Origin: Burkholderiales bacterium
GTDB lineage: Bacteria; Pseudomonadota; Gammaproteobacteria; Burkholderiales; Casimicrobiaceae
Direction of reading: 5' to 3'
Length of the DNA stretch: 64,000 nucleotides
Assembly (NCBI GenBank): GCA_015075645.1
Contig: JABTUF010000005.1
Coordinates: 1-64,000 of the forward strand
Every line of letters starts with the position of its first letter. The stretch's first letter is position 1. Below, one piece after another: positions 1 to 9,894 of the stretch. The position numbers and the translations under genes are program-made. A model generated the notes under the pieces. It saw only the letters and a program-made list of their open reading frames with translations. It was not told the DNA's origin and did not search any database.

Positions 1-707
<707 letters not shown>

Positions 708-730
708 CGCCGCCGGCGCGTGTCCGCCGC

Positions 731-1777
731 TCACTCCGTCAGCATGTTCTGGTAGAGCTCGGCGGCCCGCGCCTCGTTCTTGATGTACCAGTCCAGGTTG
801 ACCGGAATCTGCTTCGCGGCGTTCTCCGGCGACGACGGCAGGCGCTTCGCGTAGGCGGCGTCGATCGTCCCGAGTTCGTAGGCCTTCTTGTTGGTCGGCC
901 CGTAGGTGATGTACTTGGTGAACTCCGCCTGGTAGGCCGGCTTCACGATCTCGGCGAGGAACTTCATCGCGGCGGCCTTGTTCGGAGCGTCCTTCGGAAT
1001 CGCGAAGCAGTCGTAGTCGAGGAGTCCCTGGTTGTAGGTGTAGGCGACCTTCCCGCCGTCCTTGGCGACCACGTCGAAGCGCCCGTTCCACCCGGTGGTC
1101 ATGTCGACCTCGCCGTCCTTCATGATCTGCGCGTGCTGCGCGCCCGACGACCACCAGATCGCGACGTGCGGCTTCAGTTCCTTGATCTTGCGGATCGCGC
1201 GCTCGATGCCGCCGGGCTGCGACAGCACCTCGTAGACCTTCGCCGGCGGAACACCGTCGGCCATCAGCGCGGGCTCCAGCGCGCCGGCGACGCTCTTCCG
1301 GTAGGCGCGCTTGCCCGGGAACTTCTTCACGTCCCAGAAATCGGCCCACGACCGCGGGCCCTTGTCGCCGTAGGTCTTCGTGTTCCACGCGAGGACGGTC
1401 GAGAACACGTCGCCGCCGACGCAGTACTCGCCGGCGAACCCGGGCAGGAAACTCGACGCGTCGATGACCTTGTAGTCGAGCTTCTCGAGCAGCCCCTCGG
1501 CGCCGGCCCGGGCCGCGCTGCCCGAACCGCTCGCGACGACGTCCCAGGTATTGGCGCCGGCCTTCATCTTGAGGCGCAGGTCGCCGATCCCGGTGTAGGT
1601 CTCCTCCTTCACCTTCATCCCGAGCGCCTTCGCGGCCGGCTGGAACAGGGCCTTCGACTGGCCGTCCTGGTAGGAGCCGCCGAACGAGACGACGGTGATC
1701 TCCTGCGCGTGCGCCACGCCGAGCCCCGCGGCGAGAGCGAGGGCGACGCACGACGCGGCGATACGCTGGATCGACAT
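731..1777 (-). CDS. ABC transporter periplasmic substrate-binding protein (PotD/PotF-like)
   Basis: A 348-residue periplasmic solute receptor. Residues 1-24 form a signal peptide ending AHA, followed by the mature start QEITVVSFGGSYQDGQ, typical of the polyamine/iron-type extracellular-binding family. Later stretches such as TWDVVASGSGSAARAG and VDMTTGWNGRFDVVAKDGG fit that fold. The start at 1777 is well supported by AGGAGG on the minus strand about 8 bases upstream. The neighbouring PuuB-like oxidase and ATPase suggest an amine or similar organic ligand, but the ligand cannot be read from sequence. Confidence 0.9.
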   Translation of the reverse strand: MSIQRIAASCVALALAAGLGVAHAQEITVVSFGGSYQDGQSKALFQPAAKALGMKVKEETYTGIGDLRLKMKAGANTWDVVASGSGSAARAGAEGLLEKLDYKVIDASSFLPGFAGEYCVGGDVFSTVLAWNTKTYGDKGPRSWADFWDVKKFPGKRAYRKSVAGALEPALMADGVPPAKVYEVLSQPGGIERAIRKIKELKPHVAIWWSSGAQHAQIMKDGEVDMTTGWNGRFDVVAKDGGKVAYTYNQGLLDYDCFAIPKDAPNKAAAMKFLAEIVKPAYQAEFTKYITYGPTNKKAYELGTIDAAYAKRLPSSPENAAKQIPVNLDWYIKNEARAAELYQNMLTE

Positions 1778-1844
1778 GACGATTCCTCCTGTGGGATGGG
1801 GATGCGCCGCGGATCGGTCGCCGCGCCGCGCCCAGTCTTGCGGG

Positions 1845-1870
1845 TACATGGACCGCTGGAAAGGGCCATT
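1845..1870. promoter_or_regulatory. Candidate MocR operator upstream of the binding-protein gene
   Basis: ATGGACC at 1848-1854 faces GGCCAT at 1864-1869, an imperfect inverted repeat about 70 bp upstream of the solute-binding protein start. The same ATGGACC word appears in the 3060/3181 divergent region and upstream of the GMC oxidoreductase. Assignment to the local MocR regulator is inference. Confidence 0.35.
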
Positions 1871-1956
1871 ATGAACGCTCGCCCAGTCCGCTTTGCGCGT
1901 CCTGTCCGGGCCGCCACGGCCTCGGTCCGGCCATGGCCGGGGACGCCCTCGCGCCA

Positions 1957-3060
1957 TCAGCCGAGCTCGCTCACCTGCCGGTGCGCGGCGGCGAGCCAGT
2001 CCGGACGGATCTCCACGCCCCAGCCCGGCTCGCCCGGCAGCGTCACCTTGCCGTCGACGACGCGAAACGGCGAGCGCACGAACAGGCCCTCCTGCCACGG
2101 ATTGAAGTCGGCGCCTTCGATCGACAGCTCGAGGTACCTGCCGGGGTTGGGAATCGCGGAGAGCAGGTGCATCGTGAACAGCGTGACCATCGTGAGGTTG
2201 GCGCTGTGCGGCGTGCACGGCAATCCCGCCTCCGCCGCGAGGCGCGCGACGCGCAGCGTGCGCACGATGCCGCCCATGTAGCAGACGTCCGGCTGGACGA
2301 CGTCGACCGCGCGCATCGCGATCATCTGCTTCCAGGTCGGCAGCCAGCAGTCCTGCTCGCCGCCGGTGACGTCGAGGTCGAGCGCATCGCGCACCGCCTT
2401 CGTCTGTTCGAGCTCCCAGTACGGGACCGGTTCCTCGTAGTGTTCGACGCCGTGATCCTCGAGGAGGCGCCCCACCTCGATCGCGCGCGGCACCGAGAAT
2501 CCGCTGTTGGCGTCGACCAGCAATGCGGCATCGTCGCCGAGCGCCCGGCGTACCGCCGGGACGATCGCTTCGGTGCGCCCCGGCCACTCGTCGACGTCGT
2601 GCCCCGCCTCCGCGCCCACCCGGAACTTGAACGCGTCGAAACCATGGCGGTCGCGCAGCGCGACGAAGCGCGCCGCCTCGTCCTCCGGACGGATGTCGCG
2701 GCGCATCGACGACGCGTACGCGCGCAGTTCGCGCCGGGTGCCCCCGAGGAGTTCGCTTACGCTCCTGCCTTCGGCCTTGCCGCGCAGGTCCCACAGCGCG
2801 GTCTCCACGCCGCCGATGGCGCGGTACAGGTGCGAACCGGGAAACTTGAGCTCCTTCTCGAAGACGTGGTCGACGAGGCCCTCGGGATCGAACGCGTCGC
2901 GCCCGAGCGCCCACGGCGCGACCTGGCGGTGGAGGACCGCGCAGCTCAGGTCGGCGCAGTAGGGCGCGACCTGCCCGAAGCCGGCGGTGCCGTCGTCGGC
3001 GGTGACGCGCACGATGCCCACGAACTCGGTGGCGAAGGTCTCGATGCGGGCGATCTTCAT
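1957..3060 (-). CDS. Mandelate racemase/muconate lactonizing-type enolase-superfamily enzyme
   Basis: A 367-residue enolase-superfamily enzyme that would abstract a proton alpha to a carboxylate in a Mg-dependent step (dehydration or racemisation). Visible features are a FKFR (KxR) base motif on the second barrel strand, metal ligands in LLVDANSG, EEPVP and GGEQD, an Asp in VVQPDV and a His in CTPHSAN. A KxR plus a His-Asp dyad points to the mandelate-racemase subgroup rather than the MLE subgroup. Length is normal for the family. It shares the cluster with an organic-solute importer, so it probably acts on the imported compound or a derivative; the substrate is unknown. Confidence 0.85.
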   Translation of the reverse strand: MKIARIETFATEFVGIVRVTADDGTAGFGQVAPYCADLSCAVLHRQVAPWALGRDAFDPEGLVDHVFEKELKFPGSHLYRAIGGVETALWDLRGKAEGRSVSELLGGTRRELRAYASSMRRDIRPEDEAARFVALRDRHGFDAFKFRVGAEAGHDVDEWPGRTEAIVPAVRRALGDDAALLVDANSGFSVPRAIEVGRLLEDHGVEHYEEPVPYWELEQTKAVRDALDLDVTGGEQDCWLPTWKQMIAMRAVDVVQPDVCYMGGIVRTLRVARLAAEAGLPCTPHSANLTMVTLFTMHLLSAIPNPGRYLELSIEGADFNPWQEGLFVRSPFRVVDGKVTLPGEPGWGVEIRPDWLAAAHRQVSELG

Positions 3061-3107
3061 GCGCGCGGCAGGCTCGGTCGTGCGGGAGTGGCGATGATGC
3101 GCGGCGC

Positions 3108-3137
3108 AATGGACTGCCCGACAGGTCCATTCTGGAC
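3108..3137. promoter_or_regulatory. Candidate MocR operator in the divergent promoter region
   Basis: AATGGAC (3108-3114) and GTCCATT (3125-3131) form a perfect 7-bp inverted repeat with a 10-bp spacer, followed by CTGGAC at 3132-3137. It sits between the enolase-family gene (start 3060, minus) and the MocR gene (start 3181, plus). CTGGAC-type half sites are known for some MocR regulators such as TauR; binding here is inference. Confidence 0.45.
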
Positions 3138-3180
3138 ATTCCGTGATACCGTTTCGGCCTCCTCCACGGCGATCATCGGC

Positions 3181-4671
3181 ATGGTCAAGCGCGCCGGCGG
3201 CGCACTGCTGCTCTCGGTTCACCTCGACCATGCGTCGAAGCGCCCGGTCAGCACGCAGCTCTACGTCCACCTTCGCGACCTGATCCTGTCGGGCGGCTTC
3301 GCGTCGGGCGAGCGCCTGCCTGCGAGCCGCATGCTCGCGCGCGACCTCGGCGTCTCGCGCACCACGGTGATCGAGGCGTTCGATCGCCTGACCGCCGAAG
3401 GGCTCGTCGCGTCGCGCGTGGGTGCCGGCACGTTCGTCTCGAAGGCGCTCGGGGCCGCTCGGCCCATGCCGTCGGTCGACGCCAACGCCGCCGCCACGAA
3501 GCCTCCGCGACTGTCCCGCTCCATGACCCGCTCGGTGGAGCGTTTCGGCGAGCGCCAGCGGCTGCCTTCGGCGCCGCGCGCGTTCACGACGGCGTTGCCC
3601 GCCTTCGACGCGTTTCCGATGGCGCAATGGTCCCGCCTGTCGGCGAAGCACTGGCGGCGCGCCCGCAACGACGTGATGGGCTACGGCGAGCCCTTCGGCC
3701 ACGCGCCGCTGCGCCGGGCGATCGCCGCGCACCTGCGCGCCAACCGCGGCATCGGCTGCGACGCCGAACAGATCTTCGTCGTCGCGGGCGCGCAGCAGGC
3801 GTTCTCGCTCATCGGGTCGGTGCTGCTCGATCCCGGCGACCGCGTATGGTTCGAGAATCCCGGTGCCATCGGTGCGCGCAACAGCCTGATCGCCGCAGGC
3901 GCCGAACTCGTGCCGGTGCCGGTGGACGCGCAAGGTCTCCGGGTCGACGAGGGCCTGCGCCGCAGCCCGCGCTTCCGCCTCGCGTTCGTCACGCCCTCGC
4001 ACCAGCAGCCGCTCGGCGTGGTGATGAGCCTCGAACGACGCTTCGCGCTGCTGCAGGCCGCCGCGCGCGCCGGCGCCTGGATCATCGAGGACGACTACGA
4101 CGGCGAGTTCTCGTTCGGCGGGACGCCGCTGCCGACGCTGAAGAGCGTGGACACGACCGGACTGGTGATCTACGTCGGCACCTTCAGCAAGTCGCTGTTC
4201 CCGTCGCTGCGGCTGGGCTACCTGCTCGCGCCGCCCTCGCTCGTCGACACGCTGCGCTCGCTGATGAGCAAGCTGATGCACGGCGTGCCGACGGTCGTGC
4301 AGGCCGTGGTCGCCGACTTCATCGACGAAGGGCATTTCGCCTCGCACCTGCGTCGCATGCGCCGCATCTACGCGGAGCGCCACGACGCGCTGTGCGACGC
4401 GGCGGATCGACGGCTCCGCGGACTGCTCGACGTCGTGCGCGGCCAGTCCGGCCTGCACACCATCGGCCACCTGCGCGAGCGCATCCCCGAGCGTGCGGCG
4501 AGGGAGGCCGCGCACGAGCGGGGTGTCACCGTGTCGACGATCGACCGCTTCGCGCTCGCCCGCGTGTCCGCGCGCGGGCTCGTCCTCGGCTTCGGCGGCG
4601 TGCGTCCGCCCGAGATCGAGGCCGGCGTCGACACGCTCGCCGAGGTGCTGGACGGGCTCGCGCGCGGCTGA
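3181..4671 (+). CDS. MocR-type regulator (GntR wHTH fused to class-I aminotransferase domain)
   Basis: A 496-residue PLP-dependent transcription factor. The N-terminal winged helix is seen in the first 90 residues (STQLYVHLRDLILSGG, LPASRMLARDLGVSRTTV, GLVASRVGAGTFV). The C-terminal aminotransferase-like domain has an ligand pocket Asp in DDYDGEF and the probable PLP lysine in GTFSKSLFPSLRLGY. The family senses amines or amino acids through PLP. It is divergent from the enolase-family and importer genes and lies directly upstream of two oxidoreductase genes, so it most likely controls this cluster. ATG 3181 is chosen because the fold begins just after it; the frame is open further upstream with no family similarity. 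Confidence 0.93.
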   Translation: MVKRAGGALLLSVHLDHASKRPVSTQLYVHLRDLILSGGFASGERLPASRMLARDLGVSRTTVIEAFDRLTAEGLVASRVGAGTFVSKALGAARPMPSVDANAAATKPPRLSRSMTRSVERFGERQRLPSAPRAFTTALPAFDAFPMAQWSRLSAKHWRRARNDVMGYGEPFGHAPLRRAIAAHLRANRGIGCDAEQIFVVAGAQQAFSLIGSVLLDPGDRVWFENPGAIGARNSLIAAGAELVPVPVDAQGLRVDEGLRRSPRFRLAFVTPSHQQPLGVVMSLERRFALLQAAARAGAWIIEDDYDGEFSFGGTPLPTLKSVDTTGLVIYVGTFSKSLFPSLRLGYLLAPPSLVDTLRSLMSKLMHGVPTVVQAVVADFIDEGHFASHLRRMRRIYAERHDALCDAADRRLRGLLDVVRGQSGLHTIGHLRERIPERAAREAAHERGVTVSTIDRFALARVSARGLVLGFGGVRPPEIEAGVDTLAEVLDGLARG

Positions 4672-4690
4672 AGTGGCCCGCGACCCGGAC

Positions 4691-4702
4691 GAGAATGGAC
4701 CT
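4691..4702. promoter_or_regulatory. ATGGACC half site upstream of the GMC oxidoreductase
   Basis: AATGGACC at 4694-4701, about 65 bp upstream of the next start, repeats the half site seen at 1848 and 3108. It has no clear second arm. It is a weak candidate for the third member of the MocR regulon. Confidence 0.25.
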
Positions 4703-4765
4703 GCCGGAACGCCCCTCCCCCGTGGCACGCTCGCGCCCCATGATGGAGTGCGATCCCGGGCGCCG

Positions 4766-6394
4766 ATGACGCCGTTCGACTACGTGATCGTCGGCGGCGG
4801 CACGGCGGGCTGCGTGCTGGCTGCCCGGCTGACCGCGAACGGCCGGTATCGCGTGCTGCTGCTCGAGGCGGGCGGCAGCGACGACCGCTTCTTCGTGCGC
4901 ATGCCGATCGGTTACGGCAAGTGCTTCCACGACGCGCGCGTGAACTGGCGCTACCGCACCGAGCCGGAGGCGAATCTCGCCGGCCGGAGCGGCTACTGGC
5001 CGCGCGGGCGCATCCTCGGCGGCTCGGGATCGATCAATGCGATGGTCCACGTGCGCGGCCATCCCGCCGACTACGACCGCTGGGCCGCGGAGGGGAACGA
5101 GGGCTGGGCCTGGCGCGACGTGCTGCCGGTGTTCCGCGCGCTGGAGGACGCACCGCACGGCGCCTCCGCGTGGCGCGGGTCGGGCGGGCCGTTCGCGGTG
5201 AGCGACATCCGGTCGCAGGCGCACCCGCTGTGCGCCGCGTTCCTGCGCGCCGGCGCCGAACTCGGCTTTCCCGCGAACGACGGCTTCAACGGAGAAACGC
5301 AGGAAGGCGTCGGCCACTACGAGATCGCGGTGCGTGACGGCCGCCGCGTGTCGTCGGCGACGGCCTATCTCGCCCCGGCGCGCTCGCGCGCGAACCTCGC
5401 CGTCGTCACCGGCGCGCAAGCCGTCTCGATCGGATTCGACGGCATGCGGGCGCGAACGGTCGACTACCGGCTGGGCGGAGAGCGCCGCACGGTGCGCGCG
5501 GCGCGCGAGATCCTGCTGTGCGCGGGCTCCATCAACTCGCCGCAGCTCCTGCAGCTCTCGGGGGTGGGCCCGGCAGCGTTGCTGCGCGAATTCGCCGTCC
5601 CGGTGGTGCGGGACCTGCCCGCGGTGGGCGAGCACCTGCACGATCACCTGTGCATCGACTACGTGTACCGCGCGAACGTCCCGTCGCTCAACGAAGTCCT
5701 GCGGCCGTGGTCGGGCCGGCTGCGCGCGGGATGGCGCTACCTCGTCCACCGCGACGGGCCGCTCGCGATGTCGGTGAACCAGGCGGGCGGCTTCGTGCGG
5801 TCGCGCGATGGCCTCGATGCGCCCGATCTCCAGCTCTACTTCTCGCCGCTGTCCTACACGCGCCCGACGCCCGGCAAGCGCGCGTTGCTGCGTCCCGACC
5901 CGTTCCCCGGATTCCTGCTGTCCGCGCAACCCTGCCGGCCGGCGAGCCGTGGCCGCATCGCCCTCGCGTCGAACGATCCGTTCGCGCCGCCGCGCATCGA
6001 GCCCCATTCGCTCGAGGCGCCGCAGGATCTCGATGATCTGGTCGCCGGCGCGCGGCTGTTGCGGCGCCTCGCCGCAGCGCCCTCGCTCGCCGCGGTCGTC
6101 GAGCGGGAAATGGCGCCCGGTCCGGGCGTGCGCGACGACGATCAGGCGTTGCGCGAGGACATCCGCGAGCGCGCCTCGACCGTGTTCCACCCGGTAGGCA
6201 CCTGCCGCATGGGTCCGGAACCCCGCACGGCGGTCGTCGACGCACGGCTGCGGGTGCACGGCGTCACCGGCCTGCGCGTCGTCGACGCGTCGGTCTTTCC
6301 TTCGATCACCTCGGGCAACACCCATGCCCCGGTGCTGATGGTGGCCGAGCGCGCCGCCGACTTCGTGCTCGAGGCTGCCGCAGGAACGCCATGA
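4766..6394 (+). CDS. GMC-family FAD-dependent oxidoreductase (choline/alcohol dehydrogenase-like)
   Basis: A 542-residue flavoenzyme that oxidises an alcohol to an aldehyde. The N-terminal dinucleotide fold is VIVGGGTAGCVLAARL; the GMC signature region reads RGRILGGSGSINAMVHVRG; the catalytic C-terminal His lies in VFHPVGTCRMG and the terminal FAD contact in ITSGNTHAPVLMVAERAA. Length is typical for choline dehydrogenase/BetA relatives. No signal peptide is seen, so it is probably cytoplasmic or loosely membrane-bound. It overlaps the next gene by ATGA, which argues for coupled translation and a two-step oxidation pathway. Which alcohol is used is not visible. Confidence 0.92.
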   Translation: MTPFDYVIVGGGTAGCVLAARLTANGRYRVLLLEAGGSDDRFFVRMPIGYGKCFHDARVNWRYRTEPEANLAGRSGYWPRGRILGGSGSINAMVHVRGHPADYDRWAAEGNEGWAWRDVLPVFRALEDAPHGASAWRGSGGPFAVSDIRSQAHPLCAAFLRAGAELGFPANDGFNGETQEGVGHYEIAVRDGRRVSSATAYLAPARSRANLAVVTGAQAVSIGFDGMRARTVDYRLGGERRTVRAAREILLCAGSINSPQLLQLSGVGPAALLREFAVPVVRDLPAVGEHLHDHLCIDYVYRANVPSLNEVLRPWSGRLRAGWRYLVHRDGPLAMSVNQAGGFVRSRDGLDAPDLQLYFSPLSYTRPTPGKRALLRPDPFPGFLLSAQPCRPASRGRIALASNDPFAPPRIEPHSLEAPQDLDDLVAGARLLRRLAAAPSLAAVVEREMAPGPGVRDDDQALREDIRERASTVFHPVGTCRMGPEPRTAVVDARLRVHGVTGLRVVDASVFPSITSGNTHAPVLMVAERAADFVLEAAAGTP

Positions 6395-7680
6395 CCGCCG
6401 CACCGACCCCGACCTTCGCTCCGTGGTGGTGGGAGCGCGTGCCTCGTCCCGTCCTGCCCGCCGCGCCGATCCCGCGCGAGTGCGACGTCGCGATCGTCGG
6501 CTCCGGGTACACCGGACTGCACGCCGCGCTCGTGACCGCGCGCGCCGGACGCCACACGCTGGTCTTCGACGCCGAGGACGCCGGATTCGGCTGCAGCACG
6601 CGCAACGGCGGGCAGATCTCGACCAGCGTCAAGCCGTCGTTCGCCGCGCTGGCGAAACGGCACGGAGAGAAGCGGGCGTTCGAGATCATGAAGGAAGGCC
6701 AGCGCTCGCTCGCGTTCGTCGGCGACTTCGTGCGCAACGAGGCGATCGACTGCGACTTCGGCGTGGTGGGCCGCTTCCACGCCGCCCACAATCCCGCGCA
6801 GTACGAGGCGCTCGCGAAGAGCGTGTCCGCGCAACCGAGGGGGCTGGAGGTTCCGGCGCACATCGTGCCGCGCGCCGAACAGCGCTCCGAGATCGACACC
6901 GACGCCTACCACGGCGGCGTCGTCTACGAAGCGCACGCGTCGATCGACCCGGCGCGCTACCACCAGGGCCTGCTCGAGCGGGTGACGGCGGCGCAGGCGC
7001 AGATCACGGCGCGCTCGCCGGTGATCGCGATCGAGCGGGACGGCGACCGGTTCCGCGTGCGGTCGGAGCGTGGCAGCACGCTTGCGCGCGAGGTGGTCGT
7101 CGCGACGAACGGGTACTCGGGCGCGCTGCTGCCGTGGCTGCGCCGCCGCCTGATTCCGATCGGCAGCTACATGATCGCGACCGAGGAATTGCCCGCGACG
7201 CTCACCTCGACGCTGATACCGCGCAACCGCATCGTCAGCGACTCGCGCAAGGTCGTGTTCTACTACCGGCTCTCCCCGGACCGCCGCCGCATCCTCTTCG
7301 GCGGGCGCGTCTCGGTGCGGGAGACCGATCCCGCGGTGAGCGGCCCGCTGCTGCGCGCGGACCTGGTGAAGATCTTTCCGGCGCTCGCCGAGGTTCGCAT
7401 CTCGCACTCGTGGTGCGGCTTCGTCGCCTACACCTTCGACGAACTGGCGCACCTCGGCATCCACGAGGGCATCCGCTACGCGGCGGGCTACTGCGGTTCG
7501 GGCGTGGGCATGGCGAGCTACCTCGGCATGCGCCTGGGCCAGCAGGCGCTGGGGCTGCCCGACGGCCGGACCGCTTTCGACGGCCTGCCGTTCGCCACCC
7601 GGCCGTTGTATTCCGGCAACCCGTGGTTCCTCGCCCCGGCGGTGCGTTACTACCGGTTGCGTGACCGCCTGCCGATCTGA
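6391..7680 (+). CDS. FAD-dependent amine oxidase, PuuB/DAO family
   Basis: A 429-residue DAO-fold oxidase. Seen: a Trp-rich N-terminus (PWWWERV) typical of gamma-glutamylputrescine oxidase relatives, the FAD motif DVAIVGSGYTGLHAAL, GFGCSTRNGGQISTS as in PuuB, and the C-terminal FAD loop AAGYCGSGVGMASYLG. The enzyme would oxidise a primary or secondary amine with oxygen, giving an aldehyde, ammonia and peroxide. It starts inside the stop of the GMC gene (ATGA). Together with the PotD-like binding protein this suggests amine or amino-alcohol catabolism, but no glutamyl-putrescine synthetase is in view, so classical Puu function is not proved. Confidence 0.88.
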   Translation: MTAAPTPTFAPWWWERVPRPVLPAAPIPRECDVAIVGSGYTGLHAALVTARAGRHTLVFDAEDAGFGCSTRNGGQISTSVKPSFAALAKRHGEKRAFEIMKEGQRSLAFVGDFVRNEAIDCDFGVVGRFHAAHNPAQYEALAKSVSAQPRGLEVPAHIVPRAEQRSEIDTDAYHGGVVYEAHASIDPARYHQGLLERVTAAQAQITARSPVIAIERDGDRFRVRSERGSTLAREVVVATNGYSGALLPWLRRRLIPIGSYMIATEELPATLTSTLIPRNRIVSDSRKVVFYYRLSPDRRRILFGGRVSVRETDPAVSGPLLRADLVKIFPALAEVRISHSWCGFVAYTFDELAHLGIHEGIRYAAGYCGSGVGMASYLGMRLGQQALGLPDGRTAFDGLPFATRPLYSGNPWFLAPAVRYYRLRDRLPI

Positions 7681-7732
7681 TGCCGCGGCGCGATGGGCGC
7701 GTCGCGCATCCGTGCGGTTGCGCCACCTTTCG

Positions 7733-8983
7733 CTAGGGCGTTTCCGGGACACCCCCGCGGCCGGCACGTCCCGCGCCCGGCGGCCGTGTCGTCCACGGCG
7801 GACCCGATTGCTGCGCCATGTCGTAGCCCGACTCGTAGAGCCGACCCATCGCGACCGGATCGAATACCTCCTCGCCGTCGATCTCGACGGTCTCGGGAAT
7901 GGTGATCCAGTGGAAGCCCGCGCCGTCGCGCCCGGCGGCCGCGAAGACCCGGAAGAGATCGCCCACGACCGCCGAACGCGCCGCCGCGTCGAACGAACGG
8001 AGCGCGATCGAGCGGAGCGAGCGCCGCGTGACGTCGGCGCTGGGCATGAGCTGGCCGTTGTGCACGATGTAGAGCTCATCGCGCGCGCTGACCCTCCCCG
8101 CGCGCACCCGCGCGTCGGCGAAACTCAGCACGCCCGCATTCCAGAACAGGTTGGCCGCGACCGCGCCGTCCACGTGCATCTCGTCGTACACCCGTCCGCC
8201 TGCCTCGACGTCGAAGAACACCGGCGGAAAGGCGACCGGCACCGACGCGGACGCGAGCATGATCCGGCGGAACAGGTTCACCGCCTCGGGCCGCCGGCTC
8301 GACGCGATGAGCCCCATGTTCCAGACGACGAAGCGCTGCGCATCGAGGTCGACCGAACCGATGTAGAGCCGGCGCCCCGAGGCGTGCGCGCGCGCGACCG
8401 CCGCCAGGAATGCCTCGTCGACGAACTGCGCGATCATGATCTGCAGCGGAGCGGTGTCGGCGAACGACTCGCCGCCGAAGAGCTGCGGCAGGATCGACAG
8501 CATCCGGAAGATGTGGCTCGACGACGTCGTCGTGTAGAACGTGCGCAATTCGTCGTCGTGCTTCGGTCCGAGGAACACGAACGGCGCCATCAGCGCGCCG
8601 GTCGACACGCCGGTCACCACCTTGAACACGGGCCTCGTGCCCGACGCGGTCCAGCCATTGACGAGTCCCGCGCCGAACGCGCCGTTCGGCCCGCCGCCCG
8701 ACAGCGCGAGATGCGCGTACCGGACCACGCCGTCCCGGTCCGCCGGGAAGTCCTTCGGAGACTCCTGCGCGAACGAGCGCTCGAAGTCCGCTTCGAACGC
8801 GGCGTTGCGTCGGCCCGCCGTCGCCCGAACGTCGGGCATGCCCGGAATGGCCGCCTGCGCCATCAACTCCGGTGGCACGGCGTTGCGCGGCAGGACCGCG
8901 CATCCGGCGACCGATGCGAGGACGAGCACCGTGGCGAGACGCCCGAGCCCACGGACCCGGTCCGACCACCGCTTCCCGGTCAT
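7733..8983 (-). CDS. Patatin-like phospholipase lipoprotein
   Basis: A 416-residue serine lipase-type hydrolase attached to the membrane. The signal ends in the lipobox SVAGC near residues 24-28. The patatin fold shows a glycine-rich oxyanion loop LSGGGPNGAFGAG (without the usual Arg/Lys after the third glycine), the nucleophile elbow GVSTG and the dyad Asp in HVDGAV. It presumably cleaves acyl esters of phospholipids in the periplasm. It follows the marC gene on the same strand after 19 bp. It converges with the PuuB-like gene; the 52-bp gap shows nothing notable. Confidence 0.9.
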   Translation of the reverse strand: MTGKRWSDRVRGLGRLATVLVLASVAGCAVLPRNAVPPELMAQAAIPGMPDVRATAGRRNAAFEADFERSFAQESPKDFPADRDGVVRYAHLALSGGGPNGAFGAGLVNGWTASGTRPVFKVVTGVSTGALMAPFVFLGPKHDDELRTFYTTTSSSHIFRMLSILPQLFGGESFADTAPLQIMIAQFVDEAFLAAVARAHASGRRLYIGSVDLDAQRFVVWNMGLIASSRRPEAVNLFRRIMLASASVPVAFPPVFFDVEAGGRVYDEMHVDGAVAANLFWNAGVLSFADARVRAGRVSARDELYIVHNGQLMPSADVTRRSLRSIALRSFDAAARSAVVGDLFRVFAAAGRDGAGFHWITIPETVEIDGEEVFDPVAMGRLYESGYDMAQQSGPPWTTRPPGAGRAGRGGVPETP

Positions 8984-9002
8984 GCGGCGTCCATCGCGTG
9001 CG

Positions 9003-9683
9003 TCAGGGCTTCAGCCCGTTCAGTTCGGCCCATCCGGTCCACATGATCTGCACGCCGATGCACAGCAGGATGAACGCCATCAACCGCGTCATCACCATCG
9101 TCCCGATGCTGCCCAGCCGCTCGAGCACCCACGCGGAATTCTTGAAGATCAGGTACAGGATGACCGACACGAGCGCCGCGCCCGCCGCGGCCACGAGGGC
9201 GCCGGCGAGGTAGAGCACCGGCGCGGTCTTGTCCAACTGCGCTCCGAGGGCGATCGACGCCGCGATGGTGCCCGGCCCGGTCGTCAACGGGAAGGTCATC
9301 GGGTAGAAGCTTCGCCGGACGAGCTCGTAGTTCGACATCGACGACGCCTCTTCGGCAGCCGCGTTGCGGACATCGTCGTCCGCGTCGCTGTGCAGCATCC
9401 GCCACGCCGCGGCCGCGAGCAGCAACCCCCCCGCGACCCGCACCACCGGCAGCGAGATGCCGAAGAGCGCCAGCACGTAGGTGCCGATCAGCATGCAGGT
9501 CACCAGCACGATCCAGCTGTTGATCGCGATCTGGCGCGCGAGCCGGGACGCGAGCACCGGACTGCGCCCGACCGACGCGACGAAGATCGGCGCCGTGCCC
9601 AGCGGATTGATGATCGGCAGGAGCGTCATCGGCACCAGGAGCAGTGCCTTGGTGAATCCTGCGACGAGAACGAGAAGGTCCAG
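9003..9683 (-). CDS. MarC/UPF0056 family inner-membrane protein
   Basis: About 226 residues with six hydrophobic segments; hallmarks are LLPIINPLGTAPIFVASVG near the N-terminus and YPMTFPLTTGPGTIAASIALG in the middle, both diagnostic of MarC proteins (function unresolved; not the mar drug-resistance determinant once thought). The N-terminus is uncertain. Family alignment places the start around LDLLVLVAGF, which here begins with a CTG at 9683; no ATG, GTG or TTG lies exactly there. A GTG at 9767 or an internal GTG at 9635 are alternatives, while the ATG at 9944 would overlap the divergent outer-membrane factor gene. Confidence 0.85.
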   Translation of the reverse strand: MDLLVLVAGFTKALLLVPMTLLPIINPLGTAPIFVASVGRSPVLASRLARQIAINSWIVLVTCMLIGTYVLALFGISLPVVRVAGGLLLAAAAWRMLHSDADDDVRNAAAEEASSMSNYELVRRSFYPMTFPLTTGPGTIAASIALGAQLDKTAPVLYLAGALVAAAGAALVSVILYLIFKNSAWVLERLGSIGTMVMTRLMAFILLCIGVQIMWTGWAELNGLKP

Positions 9684-9894
9684 GGTCGGTCGACGATGAC
9701 AGGCGCCCGGGGCGGCGCGACAGGGCGAGCCTACCTTCGTTCCCTCCGGTCGTCGAGACGACGACACGGACGAGTCGGTTGAGGTCTGAAGGATTTCGTG
9801 CCGGCGAGACGACCCGGCCGCGGGGTAAAATGCCGGACGATCTCCCGCTCGACCACCGTCCCGCGGAACCCGGACCCCATTGCCGGACATCCCG

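Noticed and set aside
1778..3139. Fusion of the substrate-binding protein with a long upstream extension to 3139
   Set aside because: The extension is antisense-like and Arg-rich; a clear signal peptide and AGGAGG mark the start at 1777.
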